The notes below the pieces were generated by a model. It saw nothing but the letters and a program-made list of their open reading frames with translations. It searched no databases and was not told where the DNA came from. Both the position numbers and the translations under genes were made by a program. 64,000 nucleotides of DNA from Lateolabrax maculatus (taxonomy: Eukaryota > Chordata > Actinopteri > Acropomatiformes > Lateolabracidae): positions 2,942,001-3,006,000 of the forward strand of contig CM062201.1 of NCBI GenBank assembly GCA_031216445.1, given 5' to 3'. This document shows positions 22,061-33,082 of the stretch, one piece after another (positions within the stretch are counted from its first letter, which is position 1; the number at the start of each line of letters is the position of its first letter).

Positions 22061-25000
22061 GTGCACGTATGGGTGATTAAGCCCATAGCATCACAATCTC
22101 ACTCCAGCCAGGTACCCAAAGTTGGCTACCCTGCAGTCGGGTCTTAACTAAACTAGGTGAATCCTCAGTATTATCTGCGGCTGACGTTAGCAAGCTGGCT
22201 AAGAAGACACAACAAAGAAATAAAATGGAGAAGTTCGTTGGAGACACAACAGGTTAATGGACCAAACTGATACGAACCCTCCACCCAACCTCTGATAGGA
22301 CAACGAACAAGCCGACTCCCAAATGTGAAGAATCCCAGATAGCCCACAAGCTAGCAGGTCTGCCGCCTTTTAGTGGGAAACATCTTCCTCTTGAAATATT
22401 TCAGTTTGACACGATACGTGATCTTTCCAAAAATTGCAGAATGTGCAGTCAATCATACTCAAAATTACATTGAAGAATTTTGTTTGTTCCCTGCCCTAGT
22501 CAACTGTTCGCGTGTGTGTTCTGCAGCGTGGGTTTCTGTGTGTGCCGTCCGCGAGCTGTTAAGTGCGTCGCCTCACAGGGACCTGACTGCCATTTAGGCA
22601 GAATATTCCCACAAGCAAATGTGTAATTAATTAGCCTGCTGTTCACAGCCGCAGCATCCCACAGCCGCCACCCCCACCTCTGCTTCCTGCCCACCCCCTC
22701 AGTCTCATAAGTTAAAATAGGGATAATCAGTTCCACTGGGAACCCTTCACAGCTCCCCCTCCTCCCCGAACACACACACACACACGCACCACCCCATCAT
22801 TACCATCTCCTCCCTCTGCCTTTAAAACTGCTCACTGACACGGCATGTTATGACAGTCTCGCCCCACACCTCTCCTCATCAATGACATCCCCATATGGGC
22901 ACTGAGAACAACAACAGTCAGCTGACTTCTCACAATTTCCCGTTGGAACATCAACACAGATTGCATTAAGATGTTTGTAGGGCCGTTACGGTTTAAATTT
23001 AGCGAGTTCAAAGTGAAAAGCTTGAAATCTCCGTCTCTGGAGGAGTGGAGCGCTGGGTAGAGAGGATGGAGCGTTGCAGGGACCAGGCTCCCCTGCCTTT
23101 CTCATTAACCTTATCATGTAAGACAGTACGCACAGGGAGGCCTGGGAGTTAGCTCTCTTTTTTCTCAAGGTGATGTCAGAGGATTGCTGACTACAAATCC
23201 CAGTTGCCTGGGAAGGAATTAGTCCCGGTCTCGCAGGAAGGGGTTCTGACCAGGGCTTGTTTGGGAGGACAGATTGAAGCGAACGAGCGCTGATACCAGA
23301 GGGAGGTAAAGGCCAAAGCTTTTTGCGCCACCTGACAGCTCTATGCCCCTGCACCGCGGGGGAGTGACGCGCACTCAGCATAGCTGCTGGTTCACAGGGC
23401 GTTCAGAGTCCTGGGACATCACTGTTTAATATTTCAGTCGGGTGTGTAGTGCATCCAACTTTAATGCAGGAGAGCGGAGTCTACGTCCTCACATAATAAC
23501 ACTCCATCGTCTCACTTGATGGCTGTGGCTAAAACCTGAGATCCCACCTATTGATACTCGACATAAAAGTAGAAGCACCACAGAGCGGACTCCCCAAATG
23601 ATACCAACTTTGACAATGTGCTTTTTTTTTTTAAACAAATGTTTTATTTTTCTTTCACAATTTATAACTTGCATGTAAACTAAACAAAATGTGTGAAAGA
23701 ATGTCCAAACAAAGGGCCCAAACTCTTTCTGTGGCACACTGCATTCACTTTTAGATCTGGTTTGATTCCCCTTATGTGAACAGTATAGTGGTGTCATACC
23801 TGGATGTGCCTGCTCTGCGAACCGCTGGCCCATTTGTGCTGTCCATATCCCCCACGCTGCACCTTACTGACGCGACTGTGTCGGGACTGGAGGATGAGAT
23901 AATGTAACATGAAGTGTTCTTTTCTTGGAGCCTTGATGAGCACAATGGGGCCGATGTGTTGATGTGCAAGTTAATAAATTCCCTGCAGGGGAGTATTATT
24001 ACAGAATACAGGCTCCTGTCTTTTGTTCACATGAATGATACTTAAATATCACAGACTGGACTCACCACTGAGCTAAAGACTGTACAGGAGGCACATGTCT
24101 GACATACAGAATGACAATGTAACAGGGTCATTGTCTTGAATCTTGTTGTCTGTTGTCACCAATACATTTATTTTAGGTATATTGTTAGAAGAATGCAAAT
24201 GTTTAATAACTCACCCACTAAACCATTCTAGCCTCATGTCTGTGTAACACATACAGTATGTTTCCATTTCAAAACCTGGGGAAATTAACTGCATTGCTAG
24301 ATTTAACCATGGTAAGTTAAAACCATATTTACTCTGTAAACTGGGTAAACCAACCCTTTAAAAAGATATAACTAAAGTAACAGACATTTTGAGAGGTCAT
24401 AAATACAACTTTTTAAATTTTCATGGACTGTAGATCACATACTGGATATATAGTTCAGATAAACATGATAGTGTCACTGTCTACCAACCACCTCCAAACC
24501 CCCAACTCCCTCCCCCTGTGCATTGTGTGTGTACCCTGTGTACTCCAAGTAAACATAGCAGACTACACATGGCAGCTTCATTATTTGCCTCAAGACATAG
24601 AAGGTACTCCTATGCTGGAAAATGTTTTCTGTATGTCACTTAGTTTGTGTTCATTTGATTAAATACAAATTCATTTGGGAGTATACACCATGGTGGCACA
24701 ATATAAACTAAATGATTAAGGACCCAGATTGGTAATCCAGCCATGACTGGATTATATTATGTTATATTACATATATTACGGATTAAGTAATGTTGAAGCC
24801 GTTATGGAACAATGATGTAACAGAACCCTCTGTCTGAATGACAAGAAGTCATCACTTTAACTGATACACAAAGCGAGTAATGCTTCAGCATGTATTCCAT
24901 GTATGAAAAGGGTTTTATAAATAAACCACACATGACACCCAAGTTGAAATACTGCTGAAAATCGGGTGAGTAAAAGTCACACGTTTTAACTGTAGAGTAT

Positions 25001-27583
25001 AATGCAGCTGTTGTTAGAGCACCAAGGAGAGCAGGACGTTTTTAGTCCGACCAGCACGCAGGTTTCCTGATGGGGTTTAAAAGGGATCCAAGCCCTAGTG
25101 CAGCATGTATTCCTTCACCTAGAGTTAAAGATGAAAATCCCAAAAACCCACGTGACAAGAGCAATCTTTTTTTTATAGAGATAAGAAGGCAGGCAGATAG
25201 ACAGTCACTTTACTGTCTGCACAAACATAAAGTAAGCTATTTACTCTTTATTTATTTAAGTTATTTAAGACCAAACACAGGGCCACCTCCACAGACAGAT
25301 AACAACCCTTCTTCCACATCCTCCAGCTCCATTTCCTGTTGAACTCTGCGTTACCTGCCCTGGCCTTCGCCCTGCCACCGTACTGCTTCAGTCCAGATGC
25401 TGCCGGGACAGAGAAGATCTCTGTTCCTCGAGGAAACCATCCCGGTTTTTGGGGCCACACTCCCTTCACATCTTATTTTCAGAAAATGAAGAGTGCAAAA
25501 CTCCACACCTGTAAGACCTAATTACAGCCAGACCCCGTTTAAATCCCCAACTTGGCCCTTTGGTTTCTCCCACTATCAACTAAACATAAACAGCACAGTT
25601 TGGTTACACAGACATATGACTGTACCGAGAAGAAAAGAGGACGCAGTACTCTATTCCTTCTTTGTAGACTTCCACTGATGTGTGTAATTTAACATGAATT
25701 CTACCTAATCACTGACTGTTTGAAATGATTCTGATCTGACTGATTCTGTGGCTGATTGTATTGTCCCCCTGTTGTGCTAAGAGCTCAACATATCAAAAGT
25801 TTGAGGAGAAAGTCTGCCTTCAGCATCTCACTTAACATTCCCCTTCATTTACTGACCTTGAGTCACCCAATATTAGCAACAAGAAATAGTGCAAGCCCTT
25901 CTGGTTGAAAACACTCCAAATTGCAGTCCTTGAAAAGCAACTGCCTGTGAGTACCCATGGGGCATCGGAGGCCTAATGTGTATGTGCATGTTATGTGCTT
26001 GTGTGCTCGAATGTCCCCCACTCCCCCGGCATAGCTACAATTTCGAATTCCTGACCAGAGGCTTTTTAAGAGCACGACAGCCCCAGCAGGCGAGATGAAA
26101 GTAGTGATTTTTTTTCTCCCTCCATAATTCTAGCCTTTTTGTCCACTATATGTCATTACAGGGAGCTGCATCTAGTTATTTGTGTCCTGTGGCCGGATAC
26201 ATGTGCACACAGGGAACCAATTTGTGTGGGAGGCGTATCAGGACAAAGAAGACGACTGATTTCAGATCAGTGAGCCTGCAGACATCTGGAGGTCCTTCGC
26301 CTGTAACGAATGCCACTGCAAGCGGCACTGCATGCTTACATTGTTTAACTGAGAGGTGTGGTCACTCCCGCGTAACTGGCAGACATTTTTTTCACTGCAG
26401 CTGACAGTTATGAAACACTTGGGCTTAAAGCTGCTTGCAATTCTGATGGAAAAACTAATTAAGCAAGTTTTTAAAAGAGCTTGTCTTCTGCCCTAACTGT
26501 GAAGCCATGTGAATTTGTCTCTCTGTATATTTTGGAAAATATTTAACGTCATCCTGTGCTCAGTTATATATACAAATACATGAATGTATCCAATCAAATG
26601 TTGTTTGTGTTGACCAGCTAACTCCGCCCATCATGTGAACCATGCTTGGAGGCGGGTTGTAGATGCTCACAGATGTTGAACCCGGCCATGGGTAAGGCTG
26701 TAGGTTGTTTTAAACTGTATGAATAAATGGCCAGCAGAGTGGACAGCCTCATCTGAGGCATTGTGTCAGTCAAAGCTACACCACCACTAACCAACAGACA
26801 GTGAGTAAACAAGTAACAAGAAACAGGCAGAAATAGCACGGTATAAATACGGATGTGAGGGAGCAACAGTGAGAGAGAGGGATGCTTGAGGTTAGAAGAT
26901 GCACGGCAGATGAAGAGAGAAGACGAGGAGAGATGAAGGGGAGCGAGGTTAGTCATCAAAGCTTGCTCTGCCCACATTTGATGGACTTATTTTCTCTATA
27001 TATGTCTCTAACAGTCTCATGTACTCATTCCAGAGGAAAGAAACAAAGCCAAAGCCTCGTCTGAAAGTGAGTCAAAGGTGCAGAGCTTCTTCTCCTCATT
27101 TGCTCTCATCATTTAGAGAAGAAAGTGAAATCTTGTGTTTTTCCAAGTTCCTTGTTTGATCAATAACGTGTAGGCGACATCCATCCTCTGTGAGCCAGAT
27201 TTCAAAATGAATATTTACCCAAGGCTAAGCCTACCTTCTTTCCAAGAATAGAAATTACAACACACTCTACACTATCTTATCTTTTCTATACATACACAGT
27301 GTATGAGTGTGTGTGTTTGTAATGCTGATGTTGAAGCTTGCATGGTTTAATCATGCGTGACTACACGTTAGTAGGAGTAGATATTCCTTAATGTTAAATG
27401 TGTCAAAGTTGTACAACTCTGAGTTGGCAGGCATCCTCACCACAGTGTGGACTTGACAGTGAATAACTTCCATTCCATGGTACATTTATAACTATACGCA
27501 GCAGTGGATTCATTAAACCATACATCCCAATATGTGATAACTTGTTGCCAGTTGGTTGAAATATCTGCATTCTTTGGTAAATC
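22061..27583. other. Long gene-free stretch with GC-richer, possibly regulatory patch
   Basis: No exon is supported. Positions 22,600-23,420 are relatively GC-rich and non-repetitive, with AATTAATTAG at about 22,623 and a ZNF143-like site at about 23,189. A CA run lies near 22,765. Positions 23,620-23,650 are T/A runs. From 23,970 to 27,580 I see only unique AT-rich DNA and short frames without known domains. Confidence 0.45.
23189..23202 (+). promoter_or_regulatory. ZNF143/Staf-like site
   Basis: ACTACAAATCCCAG matches the core of the vertebrate SBS motif ACTACAAnTCCCAG bound by ZNF143 at many promoters. It sits in a GC-richer, repeat-poor patch. No transcript or exon is recognised beside it, so function is inferred only; a match can also arise by chance. 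Confidence 0.3.
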
Positions 27584-27607
27584 AAATGGTGGAAGTATTC
27601 CTTTACT

Positions 27608-28050
27608 ATTAGCGTATTAGTCTGTAACCTCTCAGTTCATTTTTGATTTCCAAGGGGCGTAATTGACAGGTGGAGACAACCAATCAGAGCAAAGAAACGC
27701 TGTCCTATCGGACGGTATGTCCTGTCAGAAGTACGGCAAACACATATTTCTTATAAACATAAAGGTAAAGTGCAGTTGTTTGCTCTTCTTTTAGAGAAAA
27801 CTTACCGTCTAGTCAGTTTAATACTGTCGCTGTATGTTCCCTATCAGCAGCCACCTTGGATATTTACAAAGATACCTGAATGGCGCTCGTCTCTGTCAGT
27901 CATCGTATTAAACCAGCCTCGTACTAGATAAACGCTTGTCATTGGTTAACTTGTTAAATCGCCACAGAAGTCAGTTTGAATGGGAGAGGGCCAGACGTAT
28001 CTGCCAGAGCAAATCAAACATGAGCTCGCAGATTCGTCTGGTTCCCAGGC
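27608..28050 (-). mobile_element. MITE-B copy 3 (complete, inverted)
   Basis: The whole element is the inverted match of 1,372-1,797, from TTAGTCTGTAACCTCTCAG on the left to TTTGAATGGGAGAGG and GGTTCCCAGGC on the right. It interrupts MITE-A. TATTCCTTTACT is present on both sides (27,596-27,607 and 28,051-28,062), a perfect 12-base direct repeat that could be, or contain, the target-site duplication. Confidence 0.8.
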
Positions 28051-28146
28051 TATTCCTTTACTTAAATTACAAGTAAAAGTCCTGCATTCAATTCATTCTA
28101 CTTGATCAAAAGCACATTATAACCAGTAAAATGTACTTGAAGAATC

Positions 28147-28475
28147 AAAGTCAAAGTCAAGTCAAGTCAAGTCAATTTTATTTGTATAGCGCCAAATCAT
28201 AACAAAAGTTATCTCAAGACGCTTTCACATAGAATAGGTCTAGACCATACTCTTTAAAATATTATTTACAGAGACCCAACAGTTCCCACCATGAGCAGCA
28301 CTTGGCGACAGTGGCGAGGAAAAACTCCCTTTTAACAGGTAGAAACCTCGAGCAGAACCAGGTTCTGGGTGGGCGGCCATCTGCATCGACCCAGTTGGGT
28401 TGAAAGGGAAGGAGAGAGGGGGAGAGGGGAGACAGAACAGGAGGAGAGACAACAAATCAGACTAATAATAATAAC
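28147..28475 (-). repeat. L2-type LINE 3' end
   Basis: The longest intact 3' terminus of this family in the window. It begins with tandem AAGTC/CAAGT units (reverse of TTGACTTGACT), then TTTGTATAGCGCCAAATCAT, the GGTCTAGACC palindrome, and the pyrimidine/purine block near 28,410-28,450. The LINE 3' end is intact and the 5' side is truncated, the usual outcome of target-primed reverse transcription. It sits inside MITE-A. Confidence 0.92.
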
Positions 28476-28569
28476 AACTGCACTCATTACGCAAAATGAC
28501 CACTTTCAGATTAAATTATGACGCACCCAAGGTCCCAAAGGTTTTTATTTATCTTTCACTAGCAAGGAT

Positions 28570-28643
28570 CATCAACGGGTTTGTTTAATAATTTATTTGA
28601 AGATAATGATGAGAAATGTTTGAGTGTGAGGCCCGGCTCACTT
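28570..28643 (-). repeat. DIRS split direct repeat, distal copy (B2)
   Basis: It shares CATCAACG, GATTTATTTGAAGATAAT-like, ATGAGAAA and CAGTG/GAGTG blocks in the same order with 28,934-29,011, 364 bases away. The role as B2 is inferred from position relative to the recombinase. Confidence 0.7.
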
Positions 28644-28933
28644 GGAACTTTCGGTGATGGTTGTGTTGTGAGGAGCGTAGATCAGGAATCCACCGTGGCA
28701 CCCGGGCACGACGAACCCCCTTAGGACCCTACGGAGAGAAGAGAGTAGAAGAAGGAGACCGGGAGAGTGAAACAGGGAGAGAGAAACCGGGTGGGTGGGA
28801 GGGGAGAATGCAAGAGCGAAAGGGGAGGGAGAGGGTCAGGTGGATATTTATGGTAGTGCCGGATTGGTGCAGTTGAGGTGTGGTCCCGCTCCTGAAACTC
28901 TGCTAAGTAGGACCAATTCATAAGCAAACCACA

Positions 28934-29011
28934 CCATCAACGAGTTTTTTTAAAGATTTATTTGAAGATAATCATGAGAAACGTTTCAGTGCGAGTCTCG
29001 GTTGTAACTTG
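28934..29011 (-). repeat. DIRS split direct repeat, proximal copy (B1)
   Basis: Direct partner of 28,570-28,643, with the shared core ATTTATTTGAAGATAAT followed by ATGAGAAA. It lies just past the broken end of the recombinase frame. The roughly 290 bases between the two copies would correspond to A2. Confidence 0.7.
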
Positions 29012-29072
29012 GGAGAAATGCTGGACAAGGACCGAATATTGTGGTAGTGTTGATGGACCCAGAATCTAGTCG

Positions 29073-29745
29073 CTACTTGTCTGGGCTTGGAGACAGAGGA
29101 TCTGTCTGTGTTGTGTTCTGAGATTTCCAGAATTGCAAGTATTTTGCCAGGGTCTCGAAAGGGTTTAGTGGCATTTGGATGTTGAAGTAGAAGACTGACA
29201 TTAGCTGGCTGGATTGGTTGGTTATGGTTCTCTTTAGGTAAAATACTATGATGTCGTCTGTGAAATGGGACAGGTCAGTAATGCAGATATGACAGCGTGG
29301 GTTGAACCGAAGGGTTGAGGCGGTGAATTCAGAGCATCTGAGGAATCCAAAGAAAGCAAGGAGGAACTTCGCTTTTAAGGTTCGAGCAATATGAGGGATG
29401 CTATATCCTGAGCGGAGGGTGTGGATGCATGCTGCGAGCAAGTCGTAAGTAAAGGGAAGGGGGCGAGGAATTTTGGGAGGCTCTTGATGTTAGAGACCTC
29501 TGAGAAGTGAAGTTATCTGAGGATGGATGGAAACCAGGCCTGGGCTGCAATTTAGAAAAAAAGATTATGCCGCTAAGAAAGACTTTGATGGTAAGCGTTT
29601 TGATGGCCATCACTGAATGGGTGTAGGTAATGAAGGAGGTTATGATGATTAGATCAAACCAAGGAAAAGTTATGTTGTACTGGGTGTGAAAGTTGCGGAA
29701 ACTCTTCCAAGCAGACCAGTAGGATGAAAGGGTTGAGAGTGACAA
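29073..29745 (-). pseudogene. Tyrosine recombinase, DIRS-type, broken
   Basis: Two overlapping frames (29,745-29,401 and 29,441-29,073) cover an N-terminal SAM-like segment (LSTLSSYWSAWKSFRNF) and the first part of the catalytic domain (KFLLAFFGFLRCSEF, the box with the first active-site arginine). A frameshift near 29,430 separates them. The HxxR box and the nucleophilic tyrosine are absent, because the frame ends at a stop at 29,073 and unrelated repeat sequence follows. In intact elements the enzyme integrates a circular DNA intermediate without target duplication. Confidence 0.8.
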
Positions 29746-29799
29746 GCTATGGATAATGGAGTTATGGGAGTCTGCGATTGGGGTATTACGGCTGGATTT

Positions 29800-30110
29800 A
29801 CAGGTTGAACGTCAAAGCCGAATATGGAGGAACCAGCGTTGGGAAGGTGTCTGCATGAGGGGCCACCATCTGAACTGAAAAGAAAAGCAAGAGAGAGAGT
29901 CAGCAATGGCATTGGAATTACAGAGAATGTGAGCTGCGCAGAGAATGTATTGGGTGCCAGGTTAGAAGGCGTATGAATGGCAAGATTGATGGGGCATTGG
30001 AAGGTGGCTAGATTGTCAGAGTACATGAGGTTGGATTTCCGGGACTATTCGTTGCCCCACAAGATGGCTGCAGCTATTATGGGGTAGATTTCGGACAGAG
30101 CTGAAGAAGC
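29800..30110 (-). pseudogene. RNase H region of the DIRS-like element, broken
   Basis: Minus-strand translation shows EIYPIIAAAILWGNE, then a stop, then YSDNLATF with an RNase H aspartate, and about 60 residues later SNAIADSLS. These are in the order expected for DIRS-group RNase H, with frameshifts between them. The domain would remove RNA from the RNA-DNA hybrid. It lies between RT and recombinase, as in relatives. Confidence 0.65.
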
Positions 30111-30129
30111 GACATTGTGATCACTTGCA

Positions 30130-30530
30130 AGCTCAGAGGAAGTTGTCCAGAAGATGGACAAAGAATGGAATCTTGTGGTTGTTAAGCAGGATCCAGCAGA
30201 GGGCTTCTGATAGGGTGTTGAACAGTTTTGGGCTGCTTTTGCAAGCAGCCTAATGGCAAAGTATCATGCACCTCACCAGCGTACTCGCCAGAAGTTGGGG
30301 TGGATAGGCAAAACTTTGAAAGCACTGGTGATGTCTGTTTTCGAGAGCCACAAGCATTTTCCGGCGAGTTTGATGAGGGCAATGGCATGGTTGATGGTGG
30401 CACAGTGGAGGGAGAAGTCGTTGCTTGGAATTAAATTATTGGGAAGTGGGGTTGTTAGGGCATGCGGTACTGGGACATGTTGCATCCGGTCTCCTTCTAA
30501 TTGTTGCAGACGGTGCAACCTCCTATGTGC
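30130..30530 (-). pseudogene. DIRS-type reverse transcriptase, broken
   Basis: The longest frame (30,518-30,273) contains LAGKCLWLSKTDITSAFKVL, which is the RT motif with the first catalytic aspartate (KTDITSAF). A second frame carries LPLGCLQ-like sequence, equal to the PFG/LTFG box. Further on FFVHLLDNFL stands where DIRS elements have LLDDFL, so the second aspartate of the active site is asparagine. At least one frameshift separates the pieces. Inactive. Confidence 0.75.
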
Positions 30531-30569
30531 ATAATAGCCTGCCCTTTTTATTTATGGTTATTATGGTAT

Positions 30570-31138
30570 TATGGTTTTAGATGTCTAAGTGCTGGAGGGG
30601 CTATGGACGATAAATGGGAGAATACTGGAGTCCTTGTCTGGCGATGATGTGGCTTGGCGTGGATGGGAATAGGGCAAGAAGAGGCTGGGTGAAATGGGGT
30701 TCTGCAAAGGGAGCATGGAAGGGCTGTGCGAGGAGCGAAGATGCGGCAGTAGATTCCGTTGTCCAGTGTGCCCAAGTATTTGTTCTCACTGAATTGTTGG
30801 AGACGGGCTGCGGCTTCGGAGGTAAAGTGGATGTTGTATTGATAGAAGTCGTTACCTCAGAAACCGAGGGCCAGGTTGAGAATGATGGCTAAGTAATCGT
30901 CCATTTCCTGCAGGCGGGTGGGAAATTGTGAGCAGAGTACGGCTCTGAAGACAGAGAATGCGTAAGTGAATTCTGTTGGACTAAGCCCTCTTCAATGGCT
31001 GGTTGTTTTGCCTTTCATGCGGAAGTGCCCTTTGTGTTCTTTGATGAATCTGTCAGCTGATGGTTTGTTGAGGGAAGGCATGATAAGAAGTGCGAGATCA
31101 GTGTAGTCACCGTCGATGATCTGTTTGTGTAAGTTTGT
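30570..31138 (-). pseudogene. DIRS-type gag-like protein, broken
   Basis: Minus-strand translation gives a stretch with LSPTEFTYAFSVFRAVLC and EMDDYLAIILNLALGF, then EAAARLQQFSENKYLGTLDN and CSLCRTPFHPASSCP, a zinc-knuckle-like end. The order and wording resemble the first ORF of fish DIRS/Ngaro elements. At least two in-frame stops (after TTSH and after LALGF) interrupt it. The start of the ORF is not in the window. Confidence 0.65.
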
Positions 31139-31639
31139 GCTATAATATATGATAATGTATCATATTTTATATATATTTCATCATATAGTTTAATGTAAAT
31201 TCAAAGTAACTAGTAACTATATCTGTTAAATAAATGTAGTAGAGCAAAAAGTACAGTTGTTCCCTCTGAAATGTAGTGGAGTAGAAGTATAAAGTAGCAT
31301 AAATCAAGGTGTTATCGCTCCGACTAATACAAATTCCAATACCACTTAATTTTAAGTACGTACAATAAGTGAGTAAACTAAATACACCCAGCACAAAAGT
31401 CTGGTAACATTATATGTAGTTACACACTGGGAGGTACATGTGCTAACTGTAATGCACGTATGAAATAATTAAAAAAATACTGAGACTTACAACATTAACA
31501 TTTTAACTTAAAATATTAAACACTAAAAGTTAGAGTTACCTGAAGTGAACTGTCACAAAAACTACAACAAAACCACAAGACTCCATTCCTTGTCCATTCC
31601 CCCTCTTCCTTTTCTGTTTTTGGATCTCACCGTTTATTA

Positions 31640-32290
31640 ACATCAGATGGTATAAGTCAAGCATCAATGTCGCTTCAAAGTCTCTGCTGTTGACCACAAC
31701 CTGGTCGAGTACAAGCCTTGTGCACAAAGGCCACCCACAACCACCCGCTCCTACAGGAAACTGTCATCAGAGGCTGAGGCTCTGAGGGACTGTTTTAAGT
31801 GCCCAGACTGGAGTGTGCTGCAGAAGACCACACAGGGAGGACATGGAGGGGATCACACGCTGTATAATGGACTACATGAACTTTTGCATAGACAATGTTG
31901 TTCCTGTTACAACTGTATGCTGCTTCCCCAACAACAAGCCCTAGATAACCAATGATCGGAAGGACCTCCTTAACCAGAATAATAGAGCTGAGACAGCGAG
32001 GGGCTGGGGTGCATATATGGACAACTTAAGCTTCGGCTGAGAGACAAAGGAGGAATACCAGAGGAAGGTGGAGCAGAAGCTTCAACATGAGGGAGGTGTG
32101 GAACTGAATGAAGACCATCACAGGCTGTAGACAGAAGAACAGCAGTGCGACAGATGGATGTGCGAGTGAATGAGTTCAAACTATTCGACAATAGGTTTGA
32201 CTGCTCCACTCCTGTTGCAGCTACTACTACAGTATTACAACTACTGCCTATCCGGTTCATGTATGCGCTCCAGAGAGCTATTAGCAGTGC
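31640..32290 (+). pseudogene. LINE fragment: endonuclease end and RT linker
   Basis: In broken plus frames the sequence reads AVDHNLVEYKPC (resembling the SDHNLV end of an AP endonuclease), then TTTRSYRKLSSEAEALRDCF, a DCFKCPDW-type segment and, after frameshifts, CFPNNKP-like and VNEFKLFDNRFDC. This is the region between endonuclease and RT of Rex1/jockey-like LINEs, related to that at 7,176-7,565. RT motifs are absent. The next 200 bases may be a further deleted piece (WLDRLVRRAGLVVGMELD). Inactive. Confidence 0.6.
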
Positions 32291-32511
32291 AAAGAAACAG
32301 GCGTAAAGAAAATGCATGTAAGGGATGTTAAGTGGCTGGACAGGTTGGTTAGGAGAGCAGGCTTGGTAGTTGGCATGGAACTGGACTCTGGACGATCAAA
32401 TTAAGATACCTTTTGGATGCTGCACTGTGGCCTGGTGAATGTTTGTGTGGATGTTTAGGTGTGAGTGGGTGCGTCTGCATTACTAGGCAGGGAACTGACA
32501 AAAGATCCTAG

Positions 32512-32865
32512 ATGACTTATCTTAGAAATCTCAGAGATCACTTAGCTTCTCTGCACTGGCTCCCTGTGAAATCTAGAATAGAATTTAAAGTCGTCCTCCT
32601 CACTTACAAAGCTCTTATTGGTCAGGCACCATCATATCTTAAAGAGCTGATAGTACCATATTACCCCACTAGAGCACTACGCTCACAGAATGCAGGGTTA
32701 CTTGTGGTACCTAAAGTCTCTAAAAGTAGAATGGGAGCCAGAGCCTTTAGTTATCAAGCTCCTCTTCTGTGGAATCAGCTCCCAGTTTGGGTTTGGGAGG
32801 CAGACACCCTCTCTTTATTTAAGAGTACGCTAAAAACGTTCCTTTTTGATAAAGCTCATAGTTAG
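32512..32865 (+). pseudogene. L2-type LINE ORF2, C-terminal end
   Basis: An uninterrupted 117-codon frame. From residue 14 it reads LHWLPVKSRIEFKVVLLTYK, then APSYLKELIVPY, LRSQNAGLLVVPK, and a terminal LWNQLPVWV...FKSTLKTFLFDKAHS. This is the conserved C-terminal domain of L2/CR1-type LINE polyproteins, whose function is not well defined. The stop codon is followed directly by the family 3' UTR. Upstream RT is missing, so this is a 5'-truncated copy. The true LINE boundary is probably near 32,535. Confidence 0.85.
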
Positions 32866-33082
32866 GGCTGGCTCAGGTGAGTCCTGAACCATCCCTTAGT
32901 TATGCTGTTATAGGTTTAGACTGCTGGGGGATTTCCCATGATGCACTGAGCTTCTCTCTCCTCCTCTCCCTCTCTATCTGTACGCATTCCTATCCCACTA
33001 ATACACGTTACTAACTCCACTTCTTCCTGGTAGTCCTTGTGCTTTCTGTGCTTTTCGCCCTCTCACTTTCTGCAGGTATTTC

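Larger units (their letters stand above)
28526..31139 (-). mobile_element. DIRS/Ngaro-like tyrosine-recombinase retrotransposon
   Basis: Read on the minus strand, the order is gag-like (31,138-30,570), reverse transcriptase (about 30,530-30,130), RNase H (about 30,110-29,800), tyrosine recombinase (29,745-29,073), then two direct repeats. This order and the absence of LTRs and integrase identify the DIRS order. Two direct copies of about 75 bases at 28,570-28,643 and 28,934-29,011 fit the B1-A2-B2 arrangement of split direct repeats known from Ngaro/PAT elements. The upstream A1 is not found, so the 5' end is truncated at about 31,139, where MITE-A resumes. Stops in every domain make it inactive. 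Confidence 0.8.
27584..31395 (+). mobile_element. MITE-A copy 1 (hAT-like), opened by three insertions
   Basis: Four separated pieces line up in order with the complete copy at 58,127-58,644: about 27,584-27,607 (ATGGTGGAAGTATTCCTTTAC), 28,051-28,146 (AAGTAAAAGTCCTGCATTC), about 28,476-28,525 (CTCATTACGCAAAATGACC), and 31,140-31,395 (AAAGTAACTAGTAACTAT, then CCCTCTGAAATGTAGTGGAG). Between them lie MITE-B, an L2 3' end and a DIRS-like element. MITE-A is therefore the oldest layer. It has no coding capacity. Confidence 0.75.

Noticed and set aside
22986..23381. 131-codon minus-strand frame, one of the longest outside mobile elements
   Set aside because: No domain, low-complexity basic composition and GC-rich DNA, where long frames arise by chance. 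Kept only as a possible regulatory patch.
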